From: an uncultured Pseudomonadota bacterium
GTDB lineage: Bacteria; Pseudomonadota; Gammaproteobacteria; Burkholderiales; SG8-39
Direction of reading: 5' to 3'
DNA: 64,000 nt
NCBI GenBank assembly: GCA_903921325.1
Contig: CAIXPL010000004.1
Span: 1 to 64,000, forward strand
This document shows positions 42,718-52,443 of the stretch, one piece after another. Made by a program: the position numbers and the translations under genes. The notes beneath the pieces were generated by a model that saw only the letters and a program-made list of their open reading frames with translations, was not told the DNA's origin and searched no databases. Positions within the stretch are counted from its first letter, which is position 1; every line of letters starts with the position of its first letter.

Positions 42718-44004
42718 TCATTGCGTAAACGGTCCCCATGCCGGTCCGCGCACTTCACCCGCAGCGACTGACAGGGTTTGCTTCAAGCGGCCATCGATCG
42801 ATACCGCCGCAAGAGTGCCACGTCCAGCGCTCTGGGTGGCATAAAGAATCACCTTTCCATTTGGCGCGAAACTCGGCGATTCGTCCTGCGACGTATCGGT
42901 AACCATTTGCACCTGACGCGACTCCAGATCCATCACCGCAAGCCTGAACTGCCCGCCCACCCTGGCGATGTAGGCCAAGATGCGACCATCAGCGCTGATG
43001 GCAGGCGATACATTGTAGCTGCCCTCAAAGGTCAGTCGGTGCGGTTCCCCACCTGCGGCGGGCATTCGATAAATCTGCGGCGCACCACCCCGATCCGATG
43101 TGAAATACAGCCACTGACCGTCAGCAGAAAAAATCGGCTCAGTGTCGATCGCGCTCGATGAGGCAAGGCGCCTTGCGCCGCTGCCATCGGCGTTGATCAT
43201 GAAGAGCTGCGAACCACCATCCCGTGTCAGCACCACCGCCAGATGCTGACCGTCGGGTGCCCAGGCCGGCGCGCTGTTCGAGCCGCGGAAATTGGCGACG
43301 GCAATCTGACGCCGTTCGGCGAGACGCTGCACGTAGACCACCGGCTTCTTGTTCTGCAACGACACATAGGCAAGCGATCGTCCGTCGGGAGACCAGACCG
43401 GCGACAGGATGGGTTCGTTGGAGATAAGCACGGGCGCTGCGTTGGCACCGTCGGCATCGGCTACCGTCAGCTCAAAGCGCGGTCCGTTCTTGACGATGTA
43501 GGCAATGCGTGTAGAAAACACACCGCGATCACCGGTGAGCTTTTCGTAAATGGCATCAGCAATCCGATGCGCCGTGGCACGCAATTGGGGGGCACCGGGC
43601 CGGTAAGCCGTACCGAGCAGTTGCTCGCCGCGCGTTGCATCAAACATCCGATAGCGCACTTCGGCACGACCCGACGCATCCACGCTCGTCGTTCCCAGCA
43701 CCAATGCATCGGCGCCACGGGCGCGCCATTCGCCAAGGCTGGGGGAGTCGGTGTCAGGCACGACTGTGGCCAAGCTGCCCTCGACCAGGCGAAACCGCCC
43801 GCTGCGTGTGAGATCGTTGGCGATCACCCTGGAAACCTGAAGGGCCTCGCTCGTCTCACCGGCAAACGCCCCCACCGCAATCGGTATCTGATTGCCCCCC
43901 CCACCGACGATCCGGATTTCAAGCTGTGCCTGGGCATAGCCTGCCGCCCCTGCCCAGGCAAGAAAAACGCCGATCCAACGCAGACCTTTGCAAGGTCTCA
44001 CCAT
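42718..44004 (-). CDS. tolB: Tol-Pal translocation protein TolB
   Basis: This periplasmic beta-propeller (428 aa) binds Pal and TolA. A signal peptide covers residues 1-25 (FLAWAGAAGYAQAQ). The N-terminal alpha/beta domain runs to about residue 165. Five to six TolB repeats follow with WSPDGRSLAYVS, WAPDGQHLAVV and FSADGQWLYFTSDRGG-type blades. ATG 44004 lies 1 base after the TolA stop; the longer frame upstream runs into tolA and is rejected. Confidence 0.96.
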   Translation of the reverse strand: MVRPCKGLRWIGVFLAWAGAAGYAQAQLEIRIVGGGGNQIPIAVGAFAGETSEALQVSRVIANDLTRSGRFRLVEGSLATVVPDTDSPSLGEWRARGADALVLGTTSVDASGRAEVRYRMFDATRGEQLLGTAYRPGAPQLRATAHRIADAIYEKLTGDRGVFSTRIAYIVKNGPRFELTVADADGANAAPVLISNEPILSPVWSPDGRSLAYVSLQNKKPVVYVQRLAERRQIAVANFRGSNSAPAWAPDGQHLAVVLTRDGGSQLFMINADGSGARRLASSSAIDTEPIFSADGQWLYFTSDRGGAPQIYRMPAAGGEPHRLTFEGSYNVSPAISADGRILAYIARVGGQFRLAVMDLESRQVQMVTDTSQDESPSFAPNGKVILYATQSAGRGTLAAVSIDGRLKQTLSVAAGEVRGPAWGPFTQ

Positions 44005-44005
44005 G

Positions 44006-44932
44006 TCAATCCTCTTTCGGTTTGAACACGAGATGCAGCTCGCGTTCGAATAACTCTGCGCGCTCTGGCCGCGGCAGCGGAGACGACTTCCAGATCGCCC
44101 GCTCGACCGCGTCATCGTAGGCCTTGACGCCGCTGGAACGGCGCAACTTTGCACTCATCACTTCGCCGGTAGGCAGTTGCAGGACGTCAAACGCCACCTC
44201 CGGATTGCCCGTCAGATTATCGGGCAACACCACATTGCCGCGAATTTTTCCGCTGATGCGGTCACGCCAGGTGGCCCGCGCAGCAGCAAGGGCCGCCGAA
44301 CTGCTGGCAGCGTCGCGCGCCGCAGCCTCGCGTCGCGCAATGTCGGCCTTCACCGCCGCCGTTTCAGCATTGAGCTGCTGTTCGATAGTGCGGCGCTGGG
44401 TGTCTTTCAACTCTTGCTGGGCAAGCTTGTCGAGACGCACCTGTTCCTCGCGAACGCGCTGCTCGCGTTCTTTTTCCTCACGGGCCTTGGCCTCTTTGCG
44501 CTTTTGCTCCTGCGCGCGCTCCTCGCGCTGCTTGTCCTCACGCTTGCGGGCCTCTCTGTCAGCCTCCAGCCGCGCCTGCTCTTCGCGCCGCTTGCGCTCT
44601 TCACGTGCGTGCTCGATCGCAATATCGGGAGGCGCCTGCGCTGTGCGCGCTGCGGACGCTGATGGCGGCCGCACCGATTCGGGTGTCGGGGGCGGCGGTG
44701 CGACTTTGGGCACCGGCGGCGGTGCCACCGCCTCGGGGATCACCGCGGGTGCTTCGGCGGGCACCGGCGTGCTGATCTCCTGCGGACTCCACAGCTCGAC
44801 GCTCACCGGGTTGGGCGAATGAATCTGCCAGCGCACGCCCAAAAACAGAATCATCGCCAGCAGCGCGTGCACGCCGATGGTGAGTGCCGCCGGTGCCACC
44901 CGGTGTTGATCAAGCCTTGGCAAATACATCAT
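44006..44932 (-). CDS. tolA: Tol-Pal protein TolA
   Basis: This inner-membrane protein (308 aa) spans the periplasm. It has one N-terminal helix (about residues 15-38), a Pro-rich stretch (PAEAPAVIPEAVAPPPVPK, about 58-76), a long Lys/Arg/Glu/Ala helical rod (about 105-225), and a compact C-terminal TonB/TolA-like domain with GNVVLPDNLTGNPEVAFDV. ATG 44932 overlaps the TolR stop by 4 bases. TolA couples the TolQR proton motor to TolB and Pal. Confidence 0.94.
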   Translation of the reverse strand: MMYLPRLDQHRVAPAALTIGVHALLAMILFLGVRWQIHSPNPVSVELWSPQEISTPVPAEAPAVIPEAVAPPPVPKVAPPPPTPESVRPPSASAARTAQAPPDIAIEHAREERKRREEQARLEADREARKREDKQREERAQEQKRKEAKAREEKEREQRVREEQVRLDKLAQQELKDTQRRTIEQQLNAETAAVKADIARREAAARDAASSSAALAAARATWRDRISGKIRGNVVLPDNLTGNPEVAFDVLQLPTGEVMSAKLRRSSGVKAYDDAVERAIWKSSPLPRPERAELFERELHLVFKPKED

Positions 44933-45366
44933 CGGGCCGCGCCGTCATGTTTGACCAACAAGCCCACCCGCTTCACATTGGCCTGCTGCAACTGATCCAT
45001 GAGCCGCATCACCTCGTCATAGCGCACCTCGCGATCCGCCGCGATCACCACCGGCTGGTCGCTACCGGCCAGATGATCGCGCACATAGCGGGCAAATTCA
45101 GCGGCAGCCAGACGCTGCTCGGTGGTGATGCTGGGCGCCCCGCCATTTGCCAGATGACGTTCGCGCACCCACACGCTGCCATCGACGTGCAAATCGATCT
45201 CGAGCGGATTTTCCACTGCTGCGGCTGACTTGCCGACGCTGGGCAGGTTGACGACTCCAGGGGTCATGAACGGCGCAGTCACCATGAAGATGACCAGCAG
45301 CACCAGCATCACGTCGACATAGGGGACGATATTGATCTGGTTCATCAGGCGCCGGGTTCGCGCCAT
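44929..45366 (-). CDS. tolR: Tol-Pal protein TolR (ExbD family)
   Basis: This inner-membrane proton-channel subunit (145 aa) has one N-terminal helix, VPYVDVMLVLLVIFMVTAPF, whose Asp (about residue 18) is the conserved proton-carrying residue. The remaining chain is periplasmic. It overlaps tolQ by one base and tolA by four. Confidence 0.95.
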   Translation of the reverse strand: MARTRRLMNQINIVPYVDVMLVLLVIFMVTAPFMTPGVVNLPSVGKSAAAVENPLEIDLHVDGSVWVRERHLANGGAPSITTEQRLAAAEFARYVRDHLAGSDQPVVIAADREVRYDEVMRLMDQLQQANVKRVGLLVKHDGAAR

Positions 45367-46076
45367 CAGTTCGTCCTCGCATCGCGCGAGCGCGAGGCAT
45401 CCGTCGCGGCCTGACGCTGCAGTATGTTGAGAAATTCCTCGATAAAGCTCTCGAACCGAATAGCCAATCGATCGATGTCATGGGCATAGCGGTTATAGGC
45501 CACCACCGCAGGGATCGCCGCAAACAAGCCGATTGCCGTGGCAACGAGCGCCTCGGCGATACCCGGTGCCACCGAGGCGAGTGTGGCCTGACTGACATTG
45601 GCCAGACCGCGAAAGGAATTCATGATGCCCCAGACCGTGCCAAACAGCCCCACATAGGGGCTCACCGAACCGACCGTGGCGAGGAAAGCCAGATGGGCCT
45701 CGAGCTGATCGATTTCGCGCTGACAGGTCGCACGCATCGCGCGCCGCGCTCCGTCCACCAATGCCTGACCGTCGGCGCGTTGGCCGCGCAGCTTGCTGAA
45801 GTCCCGAAAACCGGCCTCAAATATTCGTTCGAGGGTGCCCGTTTTGTGCCGCGCCGAGGTGGCGTCGTTATAGAGCGCATTGAGATCGCCACGACTCCAG
45901 AACAGCCGCTCAAACGTATCGGTCTCGCGGCGTGCATCGCGCACCGCAAGCATCTTGCCAAAGATGTAATACCAGGACACGAACGACACACACAGTAGCA
46001 GTCCCATGACCAACTGCGCCACCAGACTGGCATGCGTAACCAAAGACAGGATTGAAAGATCAGTAGTGGCGTTCAT
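45366..46076 (-). CDS. tolQ: Tol-Pal protein TolQ (ExbB/MotA family)
   Basis: This inner-membrane motor subunit (236 aa) has three helices: one near residues 12-35, and a pair near 130-160 and 170-192. The signature is VGLFGTVWGIMNSFRGLA followed by SVAPGIAEALVATAIGLFAA. ATG 46076 is chosen over a TTG three codons upstream. No good ribosome site is seen. It follows ybgC by about 52 bases on the same strand. Confidence 0.96.
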   Translation of the reverse strand: MNATTDLSILSLVTHASLVAQLVMGLLLCVSFVSWYYIFGKMLAVRDARRETDTFERLFWSRGDLNALYNDATSARHKTGTLERIFEAGFRDFSKLRGQRADGQALVDGARRAMRATCQREIDQLEAHLAFLATVGSVSPYVGLFGTVWGIMNSFRGLANVSQATLASVAPGIAEALVATAIGLFAAIPAVVAYNRYAHDIDRLAIRFESFIEEFLNILQRQAATDASRSRDARTN

Positions 46077-46128
46077 GGCGGACAAAATTTGGGGTTGGAC
46101 AGACTCTCAAACAGGTGGGGCGTTTGCT

Positions 46129-46545
46129 TCATTCATTCATGAGCGCGTGGCGGACATGATCTGGTACGCCCACCGGACGCCAACTGCGTGGATTGACACA
46201 GGCCAGTTCGACCGAAGCTTCGACCAACAGTTCATTATCACGTCGAATGACTTGCGCGAACAGCATGTGCGCGCGACCCACACGGCTCGGCTCGGCGCTG
46301 ATCTCGATCAAATCATCAAGCCGCGCGGGACGCCGAAAATGCACCTGCGCCTGACGCACCACGAAGACAACGCCGTCGGACTGTTCCAGCGCACCGAGGT
46401 CGATCTGGTGCTGGCGCAATCGCTCGGTGCGGGCCGCCTCCATGAACGCCAGATAGTTCGAGTGGTAAACCACACCCGCTGCGTCAGTGTGCTGATAATA
46501 AACGCGCATGCGATGCGCAAAACCGGCTGCCGTACCGCCAGACAT
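46129..46545 (-). CDS. ybgC: Tol-Pal-associated acyl-CoA thioesterase YbgC
   Basis: This is a small hotdog-fold thioesterase (138 aa) acting on acyl-CoA or acyl-ACP, usually the first gene of tol-pal operons. The family motif is YYQHTDAAGVVYHSNYLAFM (about residues 14-33) with the catalytic Asp, and the chain continues TERLRQHQIDLGAL. ATG 46545 has a G-rich site ahead of it. An ATG at 46593 overlapping the ruvB stop is an alternative that would couple translation and add 16 residues. Confidence 0.93.
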   Translation of the reverse strand: MSGGTAAGFAHRMRVYYQHTDAAGVVYHSNYLAFMEAARTERLRQHQIDLGALEQSDGVVFVVRQAQVHFRRPARLDDLIEISAEPSRVGRAHMLFAQVIRRDNELLVEASVELACVNPRSWRPVGVPDHVRHALMNE

Positions 46546-46589
46546 GCCACCCCCTTGAGTCCGGTGCCCCGGCGTAACGTGCGATCCAC

Positions 46590-47660
46590 TCATCGGGTTG
46601 ACAGGTCGGAGTTCAAGCCTTGTGCCGACAAAGTGCCTGGCGCCAGTGCGCCTGAGGGCACTGGCAATCCGCAGTGGCGATAGGCCATCAAGGTGGCCAC
46701 CCGCCCGCGCGGCGTTCTCTGCAAAAAACCCTGCTGAATCAGAAACGGCTCGATCACGTCTTCAATCGTGTCGCGTTCCTCGCCAACAGCGGCAGCCAGG
46801 CTGTCGACCCCCACGGGGCCACCATCGAACCGTTCGATCACCGCCAAAAGCAATTTGCGGTCCATTACGTCAAGGCCCTGCGCGTCGACCTCGAGCATGG
46901 TGAGGGCGGCATCGGCGACGCTGCGACTCATCTCGCCGTGCGCTTTCACTTGCGCAAAATCGCGCACCCGGCGCAGCAGGCGGTTGGCAATGCGCGGGGT
47001 GCCGCGCGAGCGCCTGGCCACCTCCAGCGCGCCATCCGCACTCAGATCGCAGCCAAGCAGCAGCGCCGATCGGCTGACGATCTTTTGCAACTCGGTATCG
47101 GAATAGAACTCCAGGCGCGAGACGATGCCAAAGCGGTCACGCAGCGGGTTGGTGAGCATGCCCGCGCGCGTGGTCGCACCGACCAATGTAAAGGGCGGCA
47201 AATCGAGTTTGACCGATCGTGCCGCTGGCCCCTCACCAATCATGATGTCAACCCGATAGTCTTCAAGGGCCGGGTACAACACCTCTTCGATGAGCGGCGA
47301 CAATCGGTGGATCTCATCGATGAAGAACACATCATTCGGCTCCAGATTGGTCAATTGCCCGACCAGATCACCGGCACGCTCGAGCACCGGCCCGGAGGTT
47401 TGACGCAAATTCACGCCCATTTCGTGGGCGATGATATGGGCGAGCGTTGTCTTGCCCAGGCCCGGCGGACCGAACAGCAGCACATGATCAAGCGCCTCGC
47501 CGCGCGCCCGTGCCGCTTCGATAAAAATTTCGAGCTGATTGCGCGTGCGCTCCTGACCGACATAATCGGCCAGGGCGCGCGGACGCAAGGCGCGCTCGGA
47601 GGATTCTTCCTGCACGCTGCGCGGGGCAGCCGACACGATTCGATCGGTTTCGATAGCCAT
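46590..47660 (-). CDS. ruvB: Holliday junction helicase RuvB
   Basis: This hexameric AAA+ motor (356 aa) drives branch migration of Holliday junctions with RuvA. Walker A is [10 protein letters not shown] (about residues 63-72), Walker [11 protein letters not shown] (about 112-121), and sensor/Arg finger [16 protein letters not shown] (about 163-178). The C-terminal winged helix ends [12 protein letters not shown]. It begins 9 bases after the ruvA stop. Confidence 0.97.
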   Translation of the reverse strand: MAIETDRIVSAAPRSVQEESSERALRPRALADYVGQERTRNQLEIFIEAARARGEALDHVLLFGPPGLGKTTLAHIIAHEMGVNLRQTSGPVLERAGDLVGQLTNLEPNDVFFIDEIHRLSPLIEEVLYPALEDYRVDIMIGEGPAARSVKLDLPPFTLVGATTRAGMLTNPLRDRFGIVSRLEFYSDTELQKIVSRSALLLGCDLSADGALEVARRSRGTPRIANRLLRRVRDFAQVKAHGEMSRSVADAALTMLEVDAQGLDVMDRKLLLAVIERFDGGPVGVDSLAAAVGEERDTIEDVIEPFLIQQGFLQRTPRGRVATLMAYRHCGLPVPSGALAPGTLSAQGLNSDLSTR

Positions 47661-47669
47661 GTCGCGATG

Positions 47670-48257
47670 CTAGCCCTTTGCAAGCACGCGCAGTGAACGC
47701 CGTATCGCTTCGGGCAACGGCAGGTCGGCCGGGATGTCACGCAGGGCCGCCAGTGCCTCGCGTTCGACATAACCCAACGCAAGCAATGCGCGCAGCACAT
47801 CGTCCTGCCCTCCGGCCACAGCACCGGGCACGCCACCCGCGCTCAGTCCGACCGGGGCTTCCAGCCGCCCCTTCAATTCAAGCAACAGGCGCTCGGCCGT
47901 CTTCTTGCCAATTCCAGGGATACGAACCAGACGCGCCGGTTCTTGCGCAAGCACCGCAGCCGACAGTTCATCGACCGACATCCCGGAGAGCAACGCGAGG
48001 GCAATGCGCGGACCCACGCCAGAGATGCGGATCAATTCACGAAACGTGCGGCGCTCAGTCGTGCTGAGAAATCCGTACAGCAGATGCGCATCCTCGCGCA
48101 CGACGTAATGGGTGAGCAGGACCACATTTGCGCCGACGGCCGGCAGATCGCAAAACGTGCTCATCGGCACTTCCAGTTCATAGGCGAGCCCGCCGGTCTC
48201 GACCAGGACCAGTGCCGGTGACTTCTCGATCAATGTGCCGCGAATTCGCCCGATCAT
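47670..48257 (-). CDS. ruvA: Holliday junction DNA helicase subunit RuvA
   Basis: This junction-recognition protein (195 aa) has an N-terminal OB fold ([14 protein letters not shown]...), two helix-hairpin-helix motifs ([17 protein letters not shown] and [20 protein letters not shown], about residues 75-130), a Gly/Ala-rich flexible linker and a C-terminal three-helix domain that binds RuvB. ATG 48257 overlaps the ruvC stop by 4 bases. Confidence 0.97.
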   Translation of the reverse strand: MIGRIRGTLIEKSPALVLVETGGLAYELEVPMSTFCDLPAVGANVVLLTHYVVREDAHLLYGFLSTTERRTFRELIRISGVGPRIALALLSGMSVDELSAAVLAQEPARLVRIPGIGKKTAERLLLELKGRLEAPVGLSAGGVPGAVAGGQDDVLRALLALGYVEREALAALRDIPADLPLPEAIRRSLRVLAKG

Positions 48258-48796
48258 AATGTCACCCGTCCGGCGCGAACCCGGTAGCCACCCGCAGGCA
48301 GCGCACTGGCTGCCTGCGCGGCATGTGCGTGGCAAATGGCGCAGGCGAGTGCGTCGGACGCATCTGCGCCCGGCGCACCGGCAAGTCCGAGCAATCGACG
48401 TATCATTTCCTGTACCTGAGTCTTCTCGGCATGTCCGCGTCCTACCACAGCCTTCTTGATCTGCAGCGCAGTGTATTCGGCCACCGGCAGATTGGCGAGC
48501 ACCGCGGCGCAGATCGCTGCACCGCGTGCCTGGCCCAGAGCCAGGGTGGATTGCGGGTTCACGTTGACGAACACTTTCTCAATGGCCACGTTGGCGGGCT
48601 GATGAACCGCGATCACTTCCTGCAAGCCGCTGAGAAGCACTTTCAGGCGCTCGGGCAGTCCGCCCGTATCCGGTGAACGCACGCGCCCGCTTGCAATGTA
48701 GGCAAGTCCTCGGGGTCCGGTTTCGATAACCCCAAAGCCCGTGATACGCAATCCCGGATCGATGCCCAGAATCCGCACAACGGGGCTGGGCGTCAT
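48254..48796 (-). CDS. ruvC: crossover junction endodeoxyribonuclease RuvC
   Basis: This Holliday junction resolvase (180 aa) has an RNase-H fold. Catalytic acidic residues are seen in [17 protein letters not shown] (Asp about residue 12), [20 protein letters not shown] (Glu about 72) and [16 protein letters not shown] (Asp about 144 and 147). The ATG overlaps the EamA gene stop by 4 bases, which is unusual; ruvC normally follows yebC directly. Confidence 0.97.
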   Translation of the reverse strand: MTPSPVVRILGIDPGLRITGFGVIETGPRGLAYIASGRVRSPDTGGLPERLKVLLSGLQEVIAVHQPANVAIEKVFVNVNPQSTLALGQARGAAICAAVLANLPVAEYTALQIKKAVVGRGHAEKTQVQEMIRRLLGLAGAPGADASDALACAICHAHAAQAASALPAGGYRVRAGRVTL

Positions 48797-49689
48797 GATG
48801 CTGCCCGGGTGGCTCGTGCTATCGGGGCCGCACGCATCTGCGCAAATGCGACACCGGCAATCGTCAAACCCATCCCGCCGATTGCCAGGCCGCCGAGCCG
48901 TTCATCGAACATCAGGTACATGAAGGTGGAGGTTGCCACTGGCACCAGATACAGCAGGCTCGCCGCGCTCGCACTCGCGCCACGCTTGAATAGGGCGTGC
49001 AGCAGCCCGTACACCGCCGAAGAGAGCACAATGAGCCACCCGATGGCGCCCAGGAATTGAGGTTGTGGATCAAAACTGAACGATTCCAGACTAACCGCTG
49101 CGGCCAGCAGAATCGCGGTGGGTACGATCAATTGCACCGCAAGACCGGTGCGCCAGTCCATGAAGCCGCAAAAGCGCTTTTGATAGAGCGTGCCGGCAGT
49201 CAGACACAACATCGCGAATCCAATACCGCTGGCCTGTGGCAAGCGCGCCCAGTCAAAGGCCACCCGATCCGACAACACCAAAAACACCCCGGCCAGTCCG
49301 ATGGCAAGGCCAGTCCACTGGCGCGCACGCACGGGTTCTTTCAACCAGACCGCAGCGGCCAGCGCGGTGGCCAATGGTTGCAGCGCGCCAATAAGTGCCG
49401 TGATGCCCACCGGAAAACCGTCGGCCGCCGCATGAAAATTGATGCCGAGATAGAGCGCATGGATCAACACGCCGGCAATCGTCAGGTGCAGCCATTGCAC
49501 CGGTTGGCGTGGCCAGGGCGACCGACTCACCCAGGCAATCAACGTCAGCAGCAACAGGGCACCGGCGCAGCGCAGCGACAACACCGTAAACGACCCCGCA
49601 TGCAGCACCGCCGCCTTGCACGCCGCATAGCCACTGGACCACAGCAGGACGAACAGAGCCGGCAGCAACGCCGTGCGCAAAGCGCTCAT
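48793..49689 (-). CDS. EamA/DMT-family transporter between yebC and ruvC
   Basis: This drug/metabolite-type membrane transporter (298 aa) has ten predicted helices in two EamA repeats. Markers are [20 protein letters not shown] in the first helix region, [20 protein letters not shown] ending repeat one, and [20 protein letters not shown] in repeat two. It starts 12 bases past the yebC stop and overlaps ruvC by four bases. It has inserted itself, functionally or by history, into a conserved DNA-repair operon. Substrate unknown; exporters of amino acids or metabolites are common in the family. Confidence 0.88.
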   Translation of the reverse strand: MSALRTALLPALFVLLWSSGYAACKAAVLHAGSFTVLSLRCAGALLLLTLIAWVSRSPWPRQPVQWLHLTIAGVLIHALYLGINFHAAADGFPVGITALIGALQPLATALAAAVWLKEPVRARQWTGLAIGLAGVFLVLSDRVAFDWARLPQASGIGFAMLCLTAGTLYQKRFCGFMDWRTGLAVQLIVPTAILLAAAVSLESFSFDPQPQFLGAIGWLIVLSSAVYGLLHALFKRGASASAASLLYLVPVATSTFMYLMFDERLGGLAIGGMGLTIAGVAFAQMRAAPIARATRAAS

Positions 49690-49701
49690 CGGTGCTGTTG
49701 C

Positions 49702-50427
49702 TCAGTCATCGATGAGGGCGGTGGAGTACACCTCCTGAACATCATCGAGAGATTCCAGGGCGTCGAGCAATTTCTGCATGCGCACGCCATCGTCACCGGC
49801 GAGCACGGTCTCACCGCCCGGTCGCATCGTGATATCGGCCGCCTCGGGTCGCAATCCAGCCTTCTCAAGCCCGCTACGCACGGCCTGAAAATCACCCGGT
49901 GTGCTCAGCACTTCGATCGACCCATCGTCATTCACGATGACATCCTCGGCACCGGCATCGAGCGCCGCCTCCATCACTTTGTCCTCGGCCAAGCCAGGGG
50001 CAAACAGGAACTGGCCGCAGTGCTTGAACAGAAACACCACCGAACCATCGGTACCCAGATTGCCGCCAAACTTGGCAAACGCGTGGCGCACTTCGCTCAC
50101 CGTACGGGTGCGATTGTCGGTGAGGCAATCGACAATCACCGCCGCCCCGCCAATACCATAGCCTTCATAGCGAATTTCCTCGTAATTGACGCCATCGGCC
50201 TCGCCAGCACCGCGCCGAACCGCCCGCTCGACGTTATCCTTGGGCATATTGGCTTCGGCCGCCTTTTCCATCGCCAGGCGCAACCGCGGATTCATCCCCG
50301 GATCGCCGCCACCGAGTTTGGCGGCCACGGTGATTTCCTTGATGAGGCGGGTGAAGACCTTGCCCTTTTTTGCATCTGTGGCGGCCTTTTTGTGCTTGAT
50401 GTTCGCCCATTTTGAGTGGCCAGCCAT
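49702..50427 (-). CDS. yebC: YebC/PmpR-family protein
   Basis: This is a 241-residue YebC/TACO1-family protein. The N-terminus [20 protein letters not shown] and [20 protein letters not shown] is diagnostic. The next stretches, [20 protein letters not shown] and [20 protein letters not shown], also match. Family members act as transcription regulators and, more recently, as ribosome-associated factors easing translation of proline stretches. First gene of the minus-strand chain to ruvCAB. Its ATG abuts the divergent transporter gene. Confidence 0.95.
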   Translation of the reverse strand: MAGHSKWANIKHKKAATDAKKGKVFTRLIKEITVAAKLGGGDPGMNPRLRLAMEKAAEANMPKDNVERAVRRGAGEADGVNYEEIRYEGYGIGGAAVIVDCLTDNRTRTVSEVRHAFAKFGGNLGTDGSVVFLFKHCGQFLFAPGLAEDKVMEAALDAGAEDVIVNDDGSIEVLSTPGDFQAVRSGLEKAGLRPEAADITMRPGGETVLAGDDGVRMQKLLDALESLDDVQEVYSTALIDD

Positions 50428-51394
50428 GTCGCCTCGTCATCCAGTTCGAAAGACCGTGCAGTTTAGCATTCGGCCAAGCGCGGGCTCGGGGCTGCTCGCA
50501 AAGCTGCTGGGCAATGGCAGCCTCCTTGCCGGTGTTGCCGTCTTGCTGCTCTCGGTACGGCCGGTGCTCGTCAAGCTGTGCTATGCCTATTCGGTCGACC
50601 CGGTGACCCTGCTCACCTTGCGCATGGGCCTGGCACTGCCGGCCTTCGTCGCGGTCGCCCTCTGGTTGCGCCGCCGGGCTGCACCTGAACCGATCCGGCG
50701 CAGCGACTGGTATCTGATCGCCCTGCTAGGGTTTGTCGGTTATTACCTGGCGAGCTATCTGGACTTTCTCGGCCTGCAGTACATCCCGGCCGGACTGGGA
50801 CGGCTGATCCTGTTTGTCTACCCAACCGTGGTGGTCATCATGTCCTGGGGTTTTCTCAGGCGCCCCGCCGGGGCGCGGCAGATCGTAGCGCTTGGGGTCA
50901 CCTACGCGGGTCTCGCTCTGGTCCTGGGCGAGACCGCTCGGATACATGATCAGGCGCACCTGCTGCTGGGGTCGGTGCTGGTATTTGCCAGTGCGGTGAG
51001 CTACTCGATCTACCTGGTGATCGGCTCGCAGGTGGTGCAGCGGGTGGGGGCATTGCGCTTCACTGCCTACGCCACCATCGTCGCGAGCGGCCTATGCATC
51101 ATCCAGTTTGCACTGATGCGCCCCTGGAGCGCGCTCGCCGTACCATCGGCCGTTTGGGCCTACAGCGCGCTGATGGCGATCGGCTGCACCGTCATCCCGC
51201 TCTTTCTCACCGCCGAGGCGCTACGCCGGGTGGGCGCCAATCAGGTCGCGATCATCGGTGCGCTTGGCCCGGTGACTACGATAGCATTCGGGGCAGTTGG
51301 ACTCGATGAACGCCTGGGGTGGATCCAATTGCTCGGATCTGCGATTGTCCTGGCGGGCGTGCTTCTGGTCACCACCGGCAACCGACAGCGCTGA
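50426..51394 (+). CDS. DMT-family (EamA) transporter
   Basis: This ten-helix membrane transporter (322 aa) of the EamA/DMT superfamily has two repeats. Repeat one has [20 protein letters not shown] and [20 protein letters not shown]; repeat two ends [23 protein letters not shown] 50426 overlaps the divergent yebC start by 2 bases; GTG 50456 would leave a short gap and is equally plausible. It is not closely similar to the EamA protein at 48793-49689 judging by motif wording. Substrate unknown. Confidence 0.88.
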   Translation: MSPRHPVRKTVQFSIRPSAGSGLLAKLLGNGSLLAGVAVLLLSVRPVLVKLCYAYSVDPVTLLTLRMGLALPAFVAVALWLRRRAAPEPIRRSDWYLIALLGFVGYYLASYLDFLGLQYIPAGLGRLILFVYPTVVVIMSWGFLRRPAGARQIVALGVTYAGLALVLGETARIHDQAHLLLGSVLVFASAVSYSIYLVIGSQVVQRVGALRFTAYATIVASGLCIIQFALMRPWSALAVPSAVWAYSALMAIGCTVIPLFLTAEALRRVGANQVAIIGALGPVTTIAFGAVGLDERLGWIQLLGSAIVLAGVLLVTTGNRQR

Positions 51395-51461
51395 CGCACA
51401 GATGCAGACCGTGACTGTTTTGACCATCACCGATTTAGCCATCAACGCTTTAATCGCGAAC

Positions 51462-51501
51462 GATTGAATGATTGAATGATTGAATGATTGCACGATTGAA
51501 C
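51462..51501. repeat. 8-bp tandem repeat, about five units
   Basis: GATTGAAT repeats three times exactly (51462-51485), then GATTGCAC and GATTGAAC continue the same period. The array lies between the transporter stop and the SDR start, 38 bases before the latter. Confidence 0.85.
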
Positions 51502-51538
51502 CGAAGTGCAGCGTCCGGGCAAACAAGGGAGTGGCAAC

Positions 51539-52318
51539 ATGGATTTGGGAATAAGGGGGCGTCGCGCGATCGTCTGTGCGGCAAGCAGAGGCCTCGGTCG
51601 CGGGTGTGCCTTTGCGCTCGCGCAAGAAGGCGTATTACTCACCCTGTCGGCGCGTGGCAGTGAAGCACTTGAGACAACGGCTGCCGAGATACGCGCAGCC
51701 ACCGGCGTGAGCGTCACCACCGTGGTCGCGGACATGGCAACCGCGGAAGGCCGATCCGCCGTGCTCGCCGCATGTCCCGAACCTGACATTCTGATCACCA
51801 ATGCGGGGGGTCCGGCACCCGGAGATTTTCGCAACTGGACCCGCGATACGTGGCTCGCCGCACTGGATGCCAACATGCTCGGGCCGATCGAGTTGATCAA
51901 GGCGACCATCGATCCGATGATTGCGCGCGGGTTTGGTCGCATCATCAATATCACCTCGGGCGCGGTGAAACACCCGATTGACGTATTGGGTCTGTCCAAT
52001 GGGGCCCGCGCCGGTCTGACCGGCTTCGTAAGCGGCATTGCACGACCAGTGGCCAAACATAACGTGACGATTAACAACCTGCTGCCTGGCGCCCATGAAA
52101 CCGACCGGGTGAAAGTCACCATGGCCGGCATGGCCAGCAAGCGCGGTATCACCGCCGAGGCAATGAAAGCTGAGCGCGAACAAGCCATTCCGGCCGGGCG
52201 TTTTGGTGACGCAATGGACTTTGGCGCGGTCTGCGCATTCCTGTGCAGCCAGCAAGCGGGCTATATCACTGCACAGAATGTGCTGGTCGATGGTGGTGCC
52301 TATTCCGGGGTGTTCTAA
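51539..52318 (+). CDS. SDR-family oxidoreductase lacking the usual Tyr/Lys pair
   Basis: This 259-residue Rossmann-fold protein is in the short-chain dehydrogenase/reductase superfamily. Cofactor loop: CAASRGLGRGCA (about residues 13-24), with C-A-A-S in place of T-G. The NAGG motif (about 86) is present. The active-site region reads ITSGAVKHPIDVLGLSNGAR, where classical SDRs have S...Y..x..K; the Ser is there but Tyr and Lys are replaced (S-N-G-A-R). This matches the atypical BKR-like SDR subgroup. ATG 51539 follows GGGAG by 8 bases. It is followed by the class II aldolase gene after about 125 bases. Confidence 0.85.
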   Translation: MDLGIRGRRAIVCAASRGLGRGCAFALAQEGVLLTLSARGSEALETTAAEIRAATGVSVTTVVADMATAEGRSAVLAACPEPDILITNAGGPAPGDFRNWTRDTWLAALDANMLGPIELIKATIDPMIARGFGRIINITSGAVKHPIDVLGLSNGARAGLTGFVSGIARPVAKHNVTINNLLPGAHETDRVKVTMAGMASKRGITAEAMKAEREQAIPAGRFGDAMDFGAVCAFLCSQQAGYITAQNVLVDGGAYSGVF

Positions 52319-52370
52319 ACAGCGGTGTTCTAAACAGCGGTGTTCGAAACCGCGGTGTTCGAAACAAGGG
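52311..52370. repeat. 15-bp tandem repeat spanning the SDR stop codon
   Basis: Four units of 15 bp (TGTTCTAAACAGCGG type) start at 52311, 52326, 52341 and 52356. Units 1-2 contain TTCTAA and units 3-4 TTCGAA. The first unit contains the SDR stop codon TAA (52316-52318), so the gene end itself was duplicated. Confidence 0.9.
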
Positions 52371-52443
52371 GCATTTTTTGCAGGCGCCGCCCTCAACGGT
52401 GGTGGTCTGACCAGCACGGCCCCATAAAGGAGTGTTCTGAACG

